64,000 nt of DNA from Mycolicibacterium rhodesiae NBB3 (GTDB taxonomy: Bacteria > Actinomycetota > Actinomycetes > Mycobacteriales > Mycobacteriaceae). The DNA lies in the NCBI RefSeq assembly GCF_000230895.2, contig NC_016604.1, positions 1,922,001-1,986,000 on the forward strand, in the 5' to 3' direction. A program made the translations under genes and the position numbers. Under the pieces are notes generated by a model. It saw only the letters and a list, made by a program, of their open reading frames with translations, ran no database searches and had not been told where the DNA came from. Positions 16,179-23,619 of this stretch are shown here, in pieces (the stretch's first letter is position 1; each line of letters opens with the position of its first letter).

Positions 16179-16277
16179 CTCGCCTCCGCACCATCGTTGT
16201 TCGGTAAAGCCCGACACGACTGTGGGTCGATCAGATCAGAATGCGCAGGTTCTGACCGGCGCGCAAGCGGACACGCA

Positions 16278-16622
16278 TCATGGGGCTCGGCGCGGTGCCC
16301 GGATCGTCCGCACGACGCGATAGGTGTCGGCCGCCGAAACCCAGCCGAACTCATGGGAATCGACGGCGCCGGGCGCCCGCGGATTGTCGGAGCGAGCTTC
16401 GAATATCGCGCTCGAGCCTGTTCCGTAGACGTCGCCGACGCGCTTGACGAGCCACCGCGTGGACCGCCGCGGGTCACGGAACAACCGCAACTGGCCGACC
16501 CGAGGCGTACCGCCGCGCAGTCCGACGAGCCCGTCGCCCGGAGTGAGGGCCGGACGCATCGAATCCTCGACTACTTTGAACAAACGCAAAGGCCAAAGGG
16601 GTAGAGGATGGTTTCGGGCCAC
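16278..16622 (-). CDS. sodX: Nickel-type superoxide dismutase maturation protease
   Basis: A small S24/S26-type serine peptidase of about 114 residues. The catalytic serine lies in VVEDSMRPALTPGDG and the general-base lysine in RWLVKRVGDVYG, the Ser-Lys dyad of signal peptidase-like enzymes. The C-terminus has DSHEFGWVSAADTYRVVRTI. It is divergent from, and 22 bases away from, the nickel superoxide dismutase gene. In Streptomyces the equivalent protease removes the SodN leader to expose the nickel-binding histidine. The exact start is uncertain: GTG at 16622 is used, but a shorter TTG start near the catalytic motif is possible. Confidence 0.82.
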   Translation of the reverse strand: MARNHPLPLWPLRLFKVVEDSMRPALTPGDGLVGLRGGTPRVGQLRLFRDPRRSTRWLVKRVGDVYGTGSSAIFEARSDNPRAPGAVDSHEFGWVSAADTYRVVRTIRAPRRAP

Positions 16623-16644
16623 CCTCGAAGGGTAGGTTAAGACC

Positions 16645-17067
16645 ATGCTGCATCGACTCATGAACAACGCCACCCCTGCCCATGCCCACTGCGACCTGTA
16701 CTGCGGTGTTTACGACCCGGCTCAGGCCAAAATCGAGGCGCTCTCGTGTCTGAAGACGATCCAGAAGTACCACGACTCAGACGACGACCACTTCAAGGCG
16801 CGCGCGATCATCATCAAGGAGCGGCAGGCCGAAGAGGTCAAGCATCACCTGATGGTGCTGTGGGCCGACTTCTTCACAAAGGACCATTTCGAGCAGTTCC
16901 CGAATCTGCATCAGCTGTTCTGGGACGGTGTGCACGGAGCGGGTGACGTGAAGAAGTCGCTCGACGCCGCTGTCGCCGAGAAGCTGCTCAAGACGATCGA
17001 CGAGATCTCCGACATCTTCTGGCAGACCGACAAGGGCAAGCAGATGGGTGTCTACCCGCCGGCATAG
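16645..17067 (+). CDS. sodN: Nickel superoxide dismutase (SodN)
   Basis: A 140-residue protein. A 14-residue leader (MLHRLMNNATPAHA) is followed by HCDLYCGVYDPAQAKIEA, the nickel hook and first helix of NiSOD. After leader removal His1, Cys2 and Cys6 bind nickel; all are present, as are Asp3 and Tyr9. The usual hook is HCDLPCGVY; here residue 5 is Tyr instead of Pro. The remaining helices (EVKHHLMVLWADFF and AVAEKLLKTIDEISDIFW) match the four-helix subunit, and DEISDIFWQTDKGK is typical of the C-terminus. The enzyme disproportionates superoxide in the cytoplasm as a hexamer. An intrinsic terminator follows. Confidence 0.93.
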   Translation: MLHRLMNNATPAHAHCDLYCGVYDPAQAKIEALSCLKTIQKYHDSDDDHFKARAIIIKERQAEEVKHHLMVLWADFFTKDHFEQFPNLHQLFWDGVHGAGDVKKSLDAAVAEKLLKTIDEISDIFWQTDKGKQMGVYPPA

Positions 17068-17082
17068 CGCCAATAGACGAGA

Positions 17083-17112
17083 ACGGGCCCGCTCATCGAG
17101 CGGGCCCGTTTT
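17083..17112 (+). terminator. Intrinsic terminator after sodN
   Basis: A perfect 11-base stem (acgggcccgct and agcgggcccgt) with a 5-base loop catcg is followed by TTTTAC. It starts 15 bases after the sodN stop and reads in the sodN direction. The opposite strand lacks a T-run. Confidence 0.85.
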
Positions 17113-17132
17113 ACGTGGTTGAGTGTTCGAGA

Positions 17133-17291
17133 TCAGTACAGGACGATGAGGGCGAGCACGCCCAACAGCACCAGAGCGATCACGCCGGCGCGCAAACACG
17201 CGATCAATTGGCTACGGGTGTACATGTTGCCCGACGACTGCCATTCCGAAGACGGCATCGCTGACTCCGGCCCCATGGGATGCGACGCCAT
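17133..17291 (-). CDS. Small single-helix membrane protein
   Basis: A 52-residue protein beginning at ATG 17291 with an AGGAG ribosome site 7 bases upstream. The N-terminal half is polar (MASHPMGPESAMPSSEWQSS). The C-terminal half is one strong transmembrane helix, LRAGVIALVLLGVLALIVLY, ending at the C-terminus. No family is recognised. The good ribosome site and helix argue it is real. It converges on sodN across the sodN terminator. Confidence 0.6.
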   Translation of the reverse strand: MASHPMGPESAMPSSEWQSSGNMYTRSQLIACLRAGVIALVLLGVLALIVLY

Positions 17292-17684
17292 TAGAAGCTC
17301 CTGACCTGCACGATCGGTTCCCCTCCCCAGGTGAGATCGGTCACAACGCCCAGTTGTGACGCCGATCATAACCCCTGTTGTCCACCGGAAGAAATCAGGG
17401 CCGAACGGTGTTTGGAACTTCAGTGGGTGGGTAAGAGTCATGGACCAGTTTCTGCCCCGGTACTTAGTCCAGCGAGGTATTTCGCTCGGACCCGTTGGGG
17501 CTGTTGATCGCCATGTCTGACTAGTCTCAGTTTATCCACAGTGATCTTGAGCCGATGCACAGATTCAGCGGCTCAGGACGGGTCTGCGCCGACCACCGGC
17601 CTGTGGATGAACCTGTGGAAACTGTGGATAGCCGTGTAATTGCTGGCTTAGCGTTGATCTTTATCGGTGTGCGAGCATGAACGA
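17292..17684. other. Intergenic region (393 bases) with DnaA-box-like cluster
   Basis: This gene-free region lies between the small membrane-protein gene (leftward) and the rhodanese gene (rightward), so it should contain two divergent promoters. Its only conspicuous content is the group of TTATCCACA-like 9-mers listed separately. Base composition drops in GC relative to flanking genes in the last 100 bases. No gene or RNA structure is recognised. Confidence 0.5.
17532..17632. promoter_or_regulatory. Cluster of DnaA-box-like 9-mers
   Basis: TTATCCACA at 17532-17540 is a perfect E. coli-type DnaA box. On the opposite strand lie TCATCCACA (17610-17602, one mismatch), GTTTCCACA (17622-17614, two mismatches) and CTATCCACA (17632-17624, one mismatch). 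The last three occur within 31 bases, spaced 10 and 12 bases centre to centre, about one helical turn each. The first is inverted relative to them. There is no dnaA/dnaN here, so this is not the usual oriC; a DnaA-titration site or a DnaA-regulated promoter is possible. Confidence 0.45.
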
Positions 17685-18026
17685 ATGACCGAGGACGCGG
17701 TCCCACAGGCCGACATCGCCACTGTTCCGTCAGACATCGACGATTCGGTGATACTGCTGGACGTCCGGGAGGACGACGAGTGGCAGCGCGGCCATGCGCC
17801 GGGCGCCGTGCACATCCCGATGGGGCAGATTCCGGCTCGCATGGGCGAGATCGACTCCACGACCCCGCTCTATGTGGTGTGTCAGGGTGGGGGCCGTTCG
17901 CAGCGAGTCGCGCAATACCTGGCGCAGAACGGGTTCTCACCGGTCAATGTGAGCGGCGGAATGCTGGCATGGGCGGGCGCGGGCCGACAGGTGATCACCG
18001 ACGACGGCAGCGCGGGCGTCATCTGA
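17685..18026 (+). CDS. Single-domain rhodanese-like sulfurtransferase
   Basis: A 113-residue rhodanese domain. LLDVREDDEWQRGHAPGAVHIPMGQ is the N-terminal signature, and the active-site loop VCQGGGRSQRVAQYL contains the persulfide-forming cysteine. The C-terminal GGMLAWAGAGRQV is typical. Such proteins move sulfane sulfur between donors and acceptors in the cytoplasm. The ATG at 17685 (MTEDAVPQAD) is chosen. The DnaA-box-like cluster lies in its upstream region. The gene precedes the DUF4328 membrane protein by 34 bases on the same strand. Confidence 0.9.
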   Translation: MTEDAVPQADIATVPSDIDDSVILLDVREDDEWQRGHAPGAVHIPMGQIPARMGEIDSTTPLYVVCQGGGRSQRVAQYLAQNGFSPVNVSGGMLAWAGAGRQVITDDGSAGVI

Positions 18027-18060
18027 GCAACCTCCGACGAACCCTGGCTAGGCTGGTCGG

Positions 18061-19143
18061 ATGATTCAGGTGTGTTCCACGTGTGGAACGCGGTGGAACG
18101 TGCGCGAGCGCCGGAGGGATTGGTGCCCGCGCTGCAACGGGACGCTGCTGGCGCCGACGGGTGCTGACCCGGCCCCGCTGGGGACCCCGCCGTCAGGCAG
18201 GGAATTCAGGCAGCCCGCCGGCCTAGGAACACCACCGTCAGGTAGGGTGGGGCCCCCACCGCCAGGTAGGGGACGGCTACCTGCGGGCTACCGCTGGATC
18301 GCCGTGCGCCCCGGGGCCGCACCGCCACCGCGCCGCGGCCGCCGCATCCTCGGCCCCACTCCCCGATACGCGTTCGTTCCGCGGTGGGGACTCGTCGACC
18401 ACTTCGACCAGCCCGATCAGCATCAGGCGCCGGTGCGGTCCGGCCCGTCCACTCAGATGGTCCGCAGAACTCTGATCGCGACGATGGCGGTGCTTGGTGC
18501 CGCGGCCTTCGTGCATCTGGTGCGCTACATCCTGCTCATCGTGAACCGCAGCACCCTGTTGAACCCGTGGGTCGCGGGCGCGGCGACGTGGATCGGTGTT
18601 GGGGTCAGCGTCATCGCCGTGTTCATGATCGTCGCCACGGCGGTCGTGCTCACGAATTGGCTGATCGGCCGCAGAACCGCCGCATACGCCTACCGCGGTA
18701 GGCCGGACCCGCGTTCGGCGGCAAGGCTGCGTGCTGGCTGCCTGGTGCCACTGGTCAATCTGGTGTGGGCGCCGGTATTCGTCATCGAGCTGGCGGAAGT
18801 CGAGGAACGGCTCAGCTGGCTGCGCAGGCATATCGCGGTGTGGTGGCTGGTGTGGGTCGCCAGCACGGCGGTCTCGGTGTTCTCAATGGCGACGAGCTTC
18901 GCCACCGAAGCCCAGGCCATCGCCGACAACACGGTGACGACGACGGTGGCCTACCTGTTGGCGTTGGCGGCCGTACTGCTGGTGATGAAGGTGTTCGACG
19001 GATTCGAACGCCAACCCGTCGAGAAGCCGTCGAAGCGCTGGGTGATCGTGCCCGACGACCGGCCGAGCACCGAGACTGGCAACGCCGCCGAACCGCAGAA
19101 TTCCGCCGCAGTTGAGTCTGAAGGGCAAAACCCGGCAGCATAG
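18061..19143 (+). CDS. DUF4328 membrane protein with N-terminal zinc ribbon
   Basis: A 360-residue protein. Residues 5-25 form a zinc ribbon (CSTCGTRW...WCPRCNG). A proline/glycine-rich linker (~35-100) carries the repeated unit LGTPPSGR twice and a degenerate third copy. The rest is a DUF4328-type membrane domain with about six helices (LIATMAVLGAAAFVHLVRYILL, WIGVGVSVIAVFMIVATAVVL, LVWVASTAVSVFSMATSF) and the conserved WLIGRRTAAYAYRGRPDPRS. It corresponds by position to M. tuberculosis Rv3843c, next to glpQ1. Function unknown. Confidence 0.83.
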   Translation: MIQVCSTCGTRWNVRERRRDWCPRCNGTLLAPTGADPAPLGTPPSGREFRQPAGLGTPPSGRVGPPPPGRGRLPAGYRWIAVRPGAAPPPRRGRRILGPTPRYAFVPRWGLVDHFDQPDQHQAPVRSGPSTQMVRRTLIATMAVLGAAAFVHLVRYILLIVNRSTLLNPWVAGAATWIGVGVSVIAVFMIVATAVVLTNWLIGRRTAAYAYRGRPDPRSAARLRAGCLVPLVNLVWAPVFVIELAEVEERLSWLRRHIAVWWLVWVASTAVSVFSMATSFATEAQAIADNTVTTTVAYLLALAAVLLVMKVFDGFERQPVEKPSKRWVIVPDDRPSTETGNAAEPQNSAAVESEGQNPAA

Positions 19144-19149
19144 GTACCT

Positions 19150-19968
19150 ATGAGCTCGGGCGACGGCGCGCTTGCCGGCCATCCGTTCGTCGTGGCGCAC
19201 CGGGGTGCGTCCGGCGAACGACCCGAGCACACTCTGGCCGCCTACGAGTTGGCGCTGCAGGAAGGCGCCGACGGCGTCGAATGTGATGTGCGGTTGACCC
19301 GTGACGGCCACCTGGTTTGCGTGCACGATCGCAGGGTGGACCGGACGTCGAACGGTAGCGGACTGGTCAGCGAGATGACGCTGGCGCAGCTGCGCGAATT
19401 GGACTACGGCACTTGGCATCCCAGCTCGCAGGGAAAGCCGGGGGATACAGGACTGCTCACCCTCGACGACCTCGTGAAGCTGGTCTTGGACTGGAACCGC
19501 CCGGTGAAGATCTTCATCGAGACGAAGCATCCCGTCCGCTATGGCGCTCTGGTCGAGAGCAAGGTCCTTGCCTTGCTGCACCGGTACGGCGTGGCTTCGC
19601 CGGCGTCGGCCGACCTGTCCCGCGCGGTGGTGATGTCGTTCTCAGCCGCCGCGGTGTGGCGTATCCGCCGTGCTGCGCCGATGCTGCCGACGGTCCTGCT
19701 CGGCGAGACGTCCCGATTTCTCGGGGGTGGCGCCGCCACCACCGTCGGCGCCACCGCGGTCGGCCCGTCCATCTCGACCCTGCGCGAACATCCCGAACTG
19801 GTCGACCGCGCAGCGGCGCAAGGCCGGGCGATGTACTGCTGGACCGTCGACCACTATGAGGATGTGCGGTACTGCCGGGAACTCGGCGTCGCATGGGTCG
19901 CGACGAACCACCCCGGCCGGACCAAGGACTGGCTGCAGAACGGTCTGACCGGGGTGCCGAGCGACTAA
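19150..19968 (+). CDS. glpQ1: Glycerophosphodiester phosphodiesterase GlpQ1
   Basis: A 272-residue GDPD-family enzyme. The catalytic motifs HRGASGERPEHTLAAYELA and DGVECDVRLTRDGHLVCVHD carry the HR(G), E and D/H residues. IETKHPVRYG, and AMYCWTVDHYEDVRYCRELGVAWVATNHP close the TIM barrel. It hydrolyses deacylated phospholipids to glycerol-3-phosphate and an alcohol, presumably scavenging. No signal peptide is seen, so it acts in the cytoplasm. It lies 6 bases after the DUF4328 gene and converges with bfrB, the same order as in M. tuberculosis (Rv3842c-Rv3841). Confidence 0.93.
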   Translation: MSSGDGALAGHPFVVAHRGASGERPEHTLAAYELALQEGADGVECDVRLTRDGHLVCVHDRRVDRTSNGSGLVSEMTLAQLRELDYGTWHPSSQGKPGDTGLLTLDDLVKLVLDWNRPVKIFIETKHPVRYGALVESKVLALLHRYGVASPASADLSRAVVMSFSAAAVWRIRRAAPMLPTVLLGETSRFLGGGAATTVGATAVGPSISTLREHPELVDRAAAQGRAMYCWTVDHYEDVRYCRELGVAWVATNHPGRTKDWLQNGLTGVPSD

Positions 19969-19975
19969 CGCGCGG

Positions 19976-20521
19976 TCAGAGATTCCCGCCCGCCGCCTTG
20001 GGGGCCGCCGGGGAAGCTGACGAAGGCTCCATCTCTCGCGCGACGAAGTCCTCCAGATGGAACAGGTTGGCGCCTGCGCGGTCGGCGATGCGGACCAGCG
20101 TCGCCATCCGTGCGACCTCTTCGACCTGCTCGGCGATGAACCACTGCAGGAACTGGTCACCGAGATAGTCCCCCTCGTCGCGGGCGACGGCCGCCAGGCG
20201 GGTGACCTGCTCGGTCACCGTGCGCTCCTGGTCGAGTGCCATGACGAGGGCGTCGCGCGGTGTGGCGAAGGTGTTGCAGACGGCGTCGACGCCGGGGATT
20301 TCGACATGAAGACCGCGGTCGAGTAGATACCGCACGATCATCATCGCGTGATTGCGTTCCTCGACAGCCTGTGCATAAAAGTGCCTCGCCAGCTGTGGCA
20401 GATCATCGGCGTCGAAATACGCAGCGATCGCGATGTATTGCTGGGAGGCACTGAATTCGTTGCGGACCTGCTCCTCTAGCAGCGCGTTGAATTTGGTGTC
20501 CGGTACCTGAGCTGTCGTCAT
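19976..20521 (-). CDS. bfrB: Ferritin BfrB
   Basis: A 181-residue non-haem ferritin, the length of M. tuberculosis BfrB. Helix A contains LLEEQVRNEFSASQQYIAIA with ferroxidase glutamates. FYAQAVEERNHAMMIVRYLLDRG holds the second ligand set and FLQWFIAEQVEEVARMATLV the third. A flexible C-terminal tail (EMEPSSASPAAPKAAGGNL) matches the mycobacterial ferritin tail. It stores iron as a 24-mer in the cytoplasm. The ATG at 20521 (MTTAQVPDTKF) is chosen. Tandem IdeR-like boxes upstream suggest iron-dependent activation, as known for bfrB in M. tuberculosis. Confidence 0.96.
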   Translation of the reverse strand: MTTAQVPDTKFNALLEEQVRNEFSASQQYIAIAAYFDADDLPQLARHFYAQAVEERNHAMMIVRYLLDRGLHVEIPGVDAVCNTFATPRDALVMALDQERTVTEQVTRLAAVARDEGDYLGDQFLQWFIAEQVEEVARMATLVRIADRAGANLFHLEDFVAREMEPSSASPAAPKAAGGNL

Positions 20522-20566
20522 GACGGCCAAGATATAGCAGGTCAGACGGCACTGTCATCGAAGGAC

Positions 20567-20602
20567 CACCTAAGCTAGGCCTGTATAACCTAAGTTAGGC
20601 GA
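20567..20602. promoter_or_regulatory. Tandem IdeR-type iron boxes upstream of bfrB
   Basis: Two 12-base elements, cctaagctaggc at 20569-20580 and cctaagttaggc at 20589-20600, differ at one position and are exactly 20 bases apart (two helical turns). Both resemble arms of the IdeR/DtxR operator TTAGGTTAGGCTAACCTAA. They sit 48-80 bases upstream of the bfrB start codon. In M. tuberculosis bfrB is activated by iron-loaded IdeR through tandem boxes. Confidence 0.7.
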
Positions 20603-20650
20603 CACATCGTGACCACGCTTACATTTGAATTAGTGAGTTTGCTGGGAGTG

Positions 20651-21895
20651 TCATGGCTGCGCGTCGATGACATCCTGTGGTATCGGCGCGTCCGATCTCA
20701 GCGCGGCGAACAACTGATCGGCAACCTCGCTGTTCCACACCACAACCGATCCCGAGTCGGAGCCGGTGTACTCGCCGATCGGCACGGTTGTGGTCGTGAT
20801 GTCGCCGCGCAGCGCCCACGCCAGCCGCACCAGATCCCAGACATGGTCATCCTCGCCGACGGTGACCGCGCCCGACGCCGCATGCATCATCGGATACCAG
20901 CGCAACGGGTTCAGCCATACGGCCGGGCTGGCGGCGCGGTGCAGTAGCGCGGACATGAAGTCGCGCTGGTTGACCATCCTGTCCAGGTCGGCACGCGGGG
21001 TGGCCCGGGTGCGGACATACCCGAGCGCGGTGCGACCGTCGAGCTTCTGACAGCCCGCAGGCAGTTTGATCCCCGCAAGGGGGTCGTCGATCGGTTCGGC
21101 TGGACACATCGTCACTCCGCCTACCGCGTCGACCATCACGGCGAACCCGTCGAACCCTATTTCCGCGTAGTGGTCCATACGCAAACCCGTCGCGCGTTCG
21201 ACGGTTTCGGCCAGCAGCGGCGCCCCGCCCTCGACGAACGCCGCGTTGATCTTGTCGCTGCCGTAGCCGGGAATCTCCACGTAGGAGTCCCGGGGGATGG
21301 ACACCATGGTGGTCGGCGTGCTTGATCCGAATCCCGGAATGTGTACCACCAGGATCGTGTCGGTCCGTCCGGTGCCGAGATCACCGCCGGTGGCCAGCTC
21401 CGCCTGCTGTTCCGGTGTCAGCTGCTGGCGGCTGTCAGACCCGACGAGCAGCCAGGTCGTACCCTCGCCCGCCGCGGGCCGGTCCGGATAGTCGGCCAGT
21501 GCCGGAATCCGGTGCAGCGAGGAGTCGATCCAGAGACCGCCTGCCACCACTGCGGCAACGATCAACACCACGAATACGAGCAGTAGACGCCCCCAATGCC
21601 GTTTGCGCCGAGGCTTTTTCGGATACGGCGGGGCCGCCGCAGCGGGTGGTCGGGGCGGTGCGGGCGGGCGGGCGCGCGGCGGTGCGGGCGGGCGAGCCTG
21701 TGGTGGCGGTGGCCTGCGCGGCGGCGGGGGCGGCGGCGGGGTTCTGCGCGGCGGGGCAGGGGGCGGCGGCTGGGCAGGGGGCGGCGGCTGAGGTATGCGT
21801 TGCGGTCGGTAATTCGGATCGCGCCGGATCACCTGCGACGGTTCCCGGCGCTGATTGGGATCGAAACCCGGGGGCTGGCGCCGGTTGTCGTTCAC
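20651..21895 (-). CDS. LytR-CpsA-Psr (LCP) family glycopolymer ligase
   Basis: A 414-residue membrane protein. The N-terminal ~95 residues are extremely proline-rich and cytoplasmic. One transmembrane helix (LLLVFVVLIVAAVVAGGLWI) leads to an external LCP domain with LLVGSDSRQQLTPE, GRTDTILVVHIPG, VSIPRDSYVEIPGYGSDKINAAF and LDGRTALGYVRTRA, carrying the conserved Arg/Asp residues that bind the polyprenyl pyrophosphate. LCP enzymes such as Lcp1 attach arabinogalactan to peptidoglycan in mycobacteria; which paralogue this is cannot be told. The start is GTG at 21895 (MNDNRRQPPGF). It corresponds in place to Rv3840, a short LytR-like gene in M. tuberculosis. Confidence 0.88.
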   Translation of the reverse strand: MNDNRRQPPGFDPNQRREPSQVIRRDPNYRPQRIPQPPPPAQPPPPAPPRRTPPPPPPPRRPPPPQARPPAPPRARPPAPPRPPAAAAPPYPKKPRRKRHWGRLLLVFVVLIVAAVVAGGLWIDSSLHRIPALADYPDRPAAGEGTTWLLVGSDSRQQLTPEQQAELATGGDLGTGRTDTILVVHIPGFGSSTPTTMVSIPRDSYVEIPGYGSDKINAAFVEGGAPLLAETVERATGLRMDHYAEIGFDGFAVMVDAVGGVTMCPAEPIDDPLAGIKLPAGCQKLDGRTALGYVRTRATPRADLDRMVNQRDFMSALLHRAASPAVWLNPLRWYPMMHAASGAVTVGEDDHVWDLVRLAWALRGDITTTTVPIGEYTGSDSGSVVVWNSEVADQLFAALRSDAPIPQDVIDAQP

Positions 21896-21912
21896 AGCAA
21901 GAAATGTACGTC

Positions 21913-22680
21913 TTACTGCAGCCAGTTCAGATGACCTGCCGCCAAGGCGTAGCCGACGAAAGCGACCGCATCGATCACAGCGTGGGCGACGATCAACGGC
22001 CACAGCCGGCCGGTCCGCAGATACACGTAGCCGAACACCAGTCCCATCGCCAGGTTTCCGAGCCCGGCGCCGAAGCCCTGATACAGGTGGTACAGACCGC
22101 GCAGCGCGCTCGTGAGGATCACTGCGGCGGCAGGGCTGATGCGCAGCTGTCGAAACCGGGTGAACAGGAATCCGACGACGATCACTTCTTCGGCCCACCC
22201 GTTGGCGAACGCGACGAGCAGCAGCACGGGTATGCGCCACCACGTGTCGTAGAGCTCAGCGGGTTCCACCGATGCGTTCATGCCAAGCATTCGTGACAGC
22301 AGATAGAACGCCAGGCCGGGCAGTCCGATCACCGCGGCCAAGCCGAGACCGCCGAGCAGGTCAGGCCGCCAACGAAATCTGCCGAGCCCGATCTGGCTCG
22401 GGCCAAAGCCGCTGCGCCACAACAGGTATACGCCCAGTGCGCCCCACGCCAACAGCTGGAAGACCCAGGCGAGGTTGAGCCCGAGGTCGATCAGGTCGAA
22501 CGGCGAGCGCCGGGGATTGAGGGCCACGACCTGCCCGGACAGCCCGAGCAGGACCGCCTCGGTGAGGTTCAGCAGGGCGGTGTACGCGGAGAGTCCGAAC
22601 GTGACGGCCAGTACGACCGCGATCTCGATGCGCAGCGCACGACGCTGTGGATCGGTCAGTTCGTCAGGGCCGCCGGTCAC
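21913..22680 (-). CDS. CPBP-family intramembrane metalloprotease-like protein
   Basis: A 255-residue membrane protein with about eight helices. The CAAX/CPBP motifs are visible: GWAEEVIVVGFLFTRFR (motif 1 glutamates), GLYHLYQGFGAGLGNLAMG (motif 2 histidine) and IVAHAVIDAVAFV (motif 3 histidine). The arginine normally five residues after the first glutamate of motif 1 is absent (VIVVG), so activity is uncertain. The gene starts with GTG at 22680. It lies between the LCP gene and the Rv3839-like gene, all on the minus strand with short gaps. Confidence 0.82.
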   Translation of the reverse strand: MTGGPDELTDPQRRALRIEIAVVLAVTFGLSAYTALLNLTEAVLLGLSGQVVALNPRRSPFDLIDLGLNLAWVFQLLAWGALGVYLLWRSGFGPSQIGLGRFRWRPDLLGGLGLAAVIGLPGLAFYLLSRMLGMNASVEPAELYDTWWRIPVLLLVAFANGWAEEVIVVGFLFTRFRQLRISPAAAVILTSALRGLYHLYQGFGAGLGNLAMGLVFGYVYLRTGRLWPLIVAHAVIDAVAFVGYALAAGHLNWLQ

Positions 22681-22707
22681 CGGGTCAGGCTAGCGGCCCG
22701 GTGCGCG

Positions 22708-23508
22708 TCAAAGACGGCGCGCGCGCAAGCCGTTGAGGAACGGGCAACCCATGAGCACCCGGATCGCCTGGCTGAGCCCACTGATGTCGTCGACCGGCCT
22801 GGCGAACGGCAACCGGACATCGTGGTCGCCGTCGTCGCCCTCGACGCGAAGTTGTACGCCGTAGCGATCCAGACCCAGAGGACGGACGCGCCCGCGGCGC
22901 AGCGACACGGGCAGGCGGCTGGCCAGCCGGTCGACCACCTCACGGTGGGCGGATTCCATGTGCTGCAGCCAGCAGGACTCCATCGCGGAGAAGGGGTCGG
23001 GGCGCGCGCCGAGCAGCGCGCTCAACCCGACCGATTCGGCGCCGGTCGAATCGGCGACCACGACGGAGTCGATCTCCAGACGCAGCAACGCGTACCGCGT
23101 ATCTCTGTCGGTGTCGCCGTTGCCGGAGTTCACCTGCAGCAGTGCGGGGTTGGGGTCCTCGGCGGCGATGAGGTCGAGAAGCGCGGAGACTTCGCTCGCC
23201 GGCACGTCGCGCAGTCGCCCGCGGACCCACACCAGCGACCGCACCGGCTCGCGCAGCGGCAGTGGGGCGTAGTCGGTCATCTCCAGCACCGCTTGCACAC
23301 CTGCCTGGCCGGCCGAGACCACCAGCTGCGCGACGGCCCCGTCCACCGGGACGGTGATTGCGAACGAGCCGTCGTCGAGAAGGTGATGCACCGGAGACTC
23401 AGCGGGTTCGAGTCCTTCTACCGCGAGCATTGCGCCGCCGGCGCGCGCGAAGGCGCTGCGGATGCGCTCGGCCGTCGTCGGCGTGGCCTTGGTGCTCGGC
23501 TCTGTCAT
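22708..23508 (-). CDS. DUF2470-domain protein (Rv3839-like), probably iron-repressed
   Basis: A 266-residue protein. The N-terminal half resembles pyridoxamine-oxidase-like split barrels (DGSFAITVPVDGAVAQLVVSA, DYAPLPLREPVRSLVWVRGRL). The C-terminal half has the DUF2470 pattern EVVDRLASRLPV...GLDRYGVQLRVE...VRLPFARPVDDISGLSQAIRVLM seen in HugZ-like haem-utilisation proteins. It matches M. tuberculosis Rv3839, which lies beside bfrB and pheA and is IdeR-repressed. A strong IdeR box sits 18 bases upstream of its ATG (23508). Haem or iron handling is inferred, not proven. Confidence 0.85.
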   Translation of the reverse strand: MTEPSTKATPTTAERIRSAFARAGGAMLAVEGLEPAESPVHHLLDDGSFAITVPVDGAVAQLVVSAGQAGVQAVLEMTDYAPLPLREPVRSLVWVRGRLRDVPASEVSALLDLIAAEDPNPALLQVNSGNGDTDRDTRYALLRLEIDSVVVADSTGAESVGLSALLGARPDPFSAMESCWLQHMESAHREVVDRLASRLPVSLRRGRVRPLGLDRYGVQLRVEGDDGDHDVRLPFARPVDDISGLSQAIRVLMGCPFLNGLRARRL

Positions 23509-23525
23509 CGCCTACCTCCTGTAGA

Positions 23526-23544
23526 TTAGGTGAGCCTAACTTAA
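23526..23544. promoter_or_regulatory. IdeR box upstream of the Rv3839-like gene
   Basis: The 19-mer ttaggtgagcctaacttaa matches 16 of 19 positions of the IdeR consensus TTAGGTTAGGCTAACCTAA. It begins 18 bases upstream of the start codon, a position expected to block transcription when IdeR is iron-loaded. It could also influence the divergent pheA gene, whose start is 76 bases away. Confidence 0.85.
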
Positions 23545-23619
23545 CTACGACGTCAGCGGTCGCGCAAGGCTTACGTGCAGCGGAACGGGATTACCGCAGG
23601 GAACCGTTAGGGTTGAAAT

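Noticed and set aside
17532..17632. Chromosomal origin oriC
   Set aside because: There are too few boxes, no AT-rich unwinding element is clear, and dnaA/dnaN are absent, so only a DnaA-box-like cluster is claimed.
21603..21791. Glycine-rich plus-strand frame resembling a PE_PGRS fragment
   Set aside because: It is the antisense of the proline-rich N-terminus of the LCP protein, not a PE/PPE gene.
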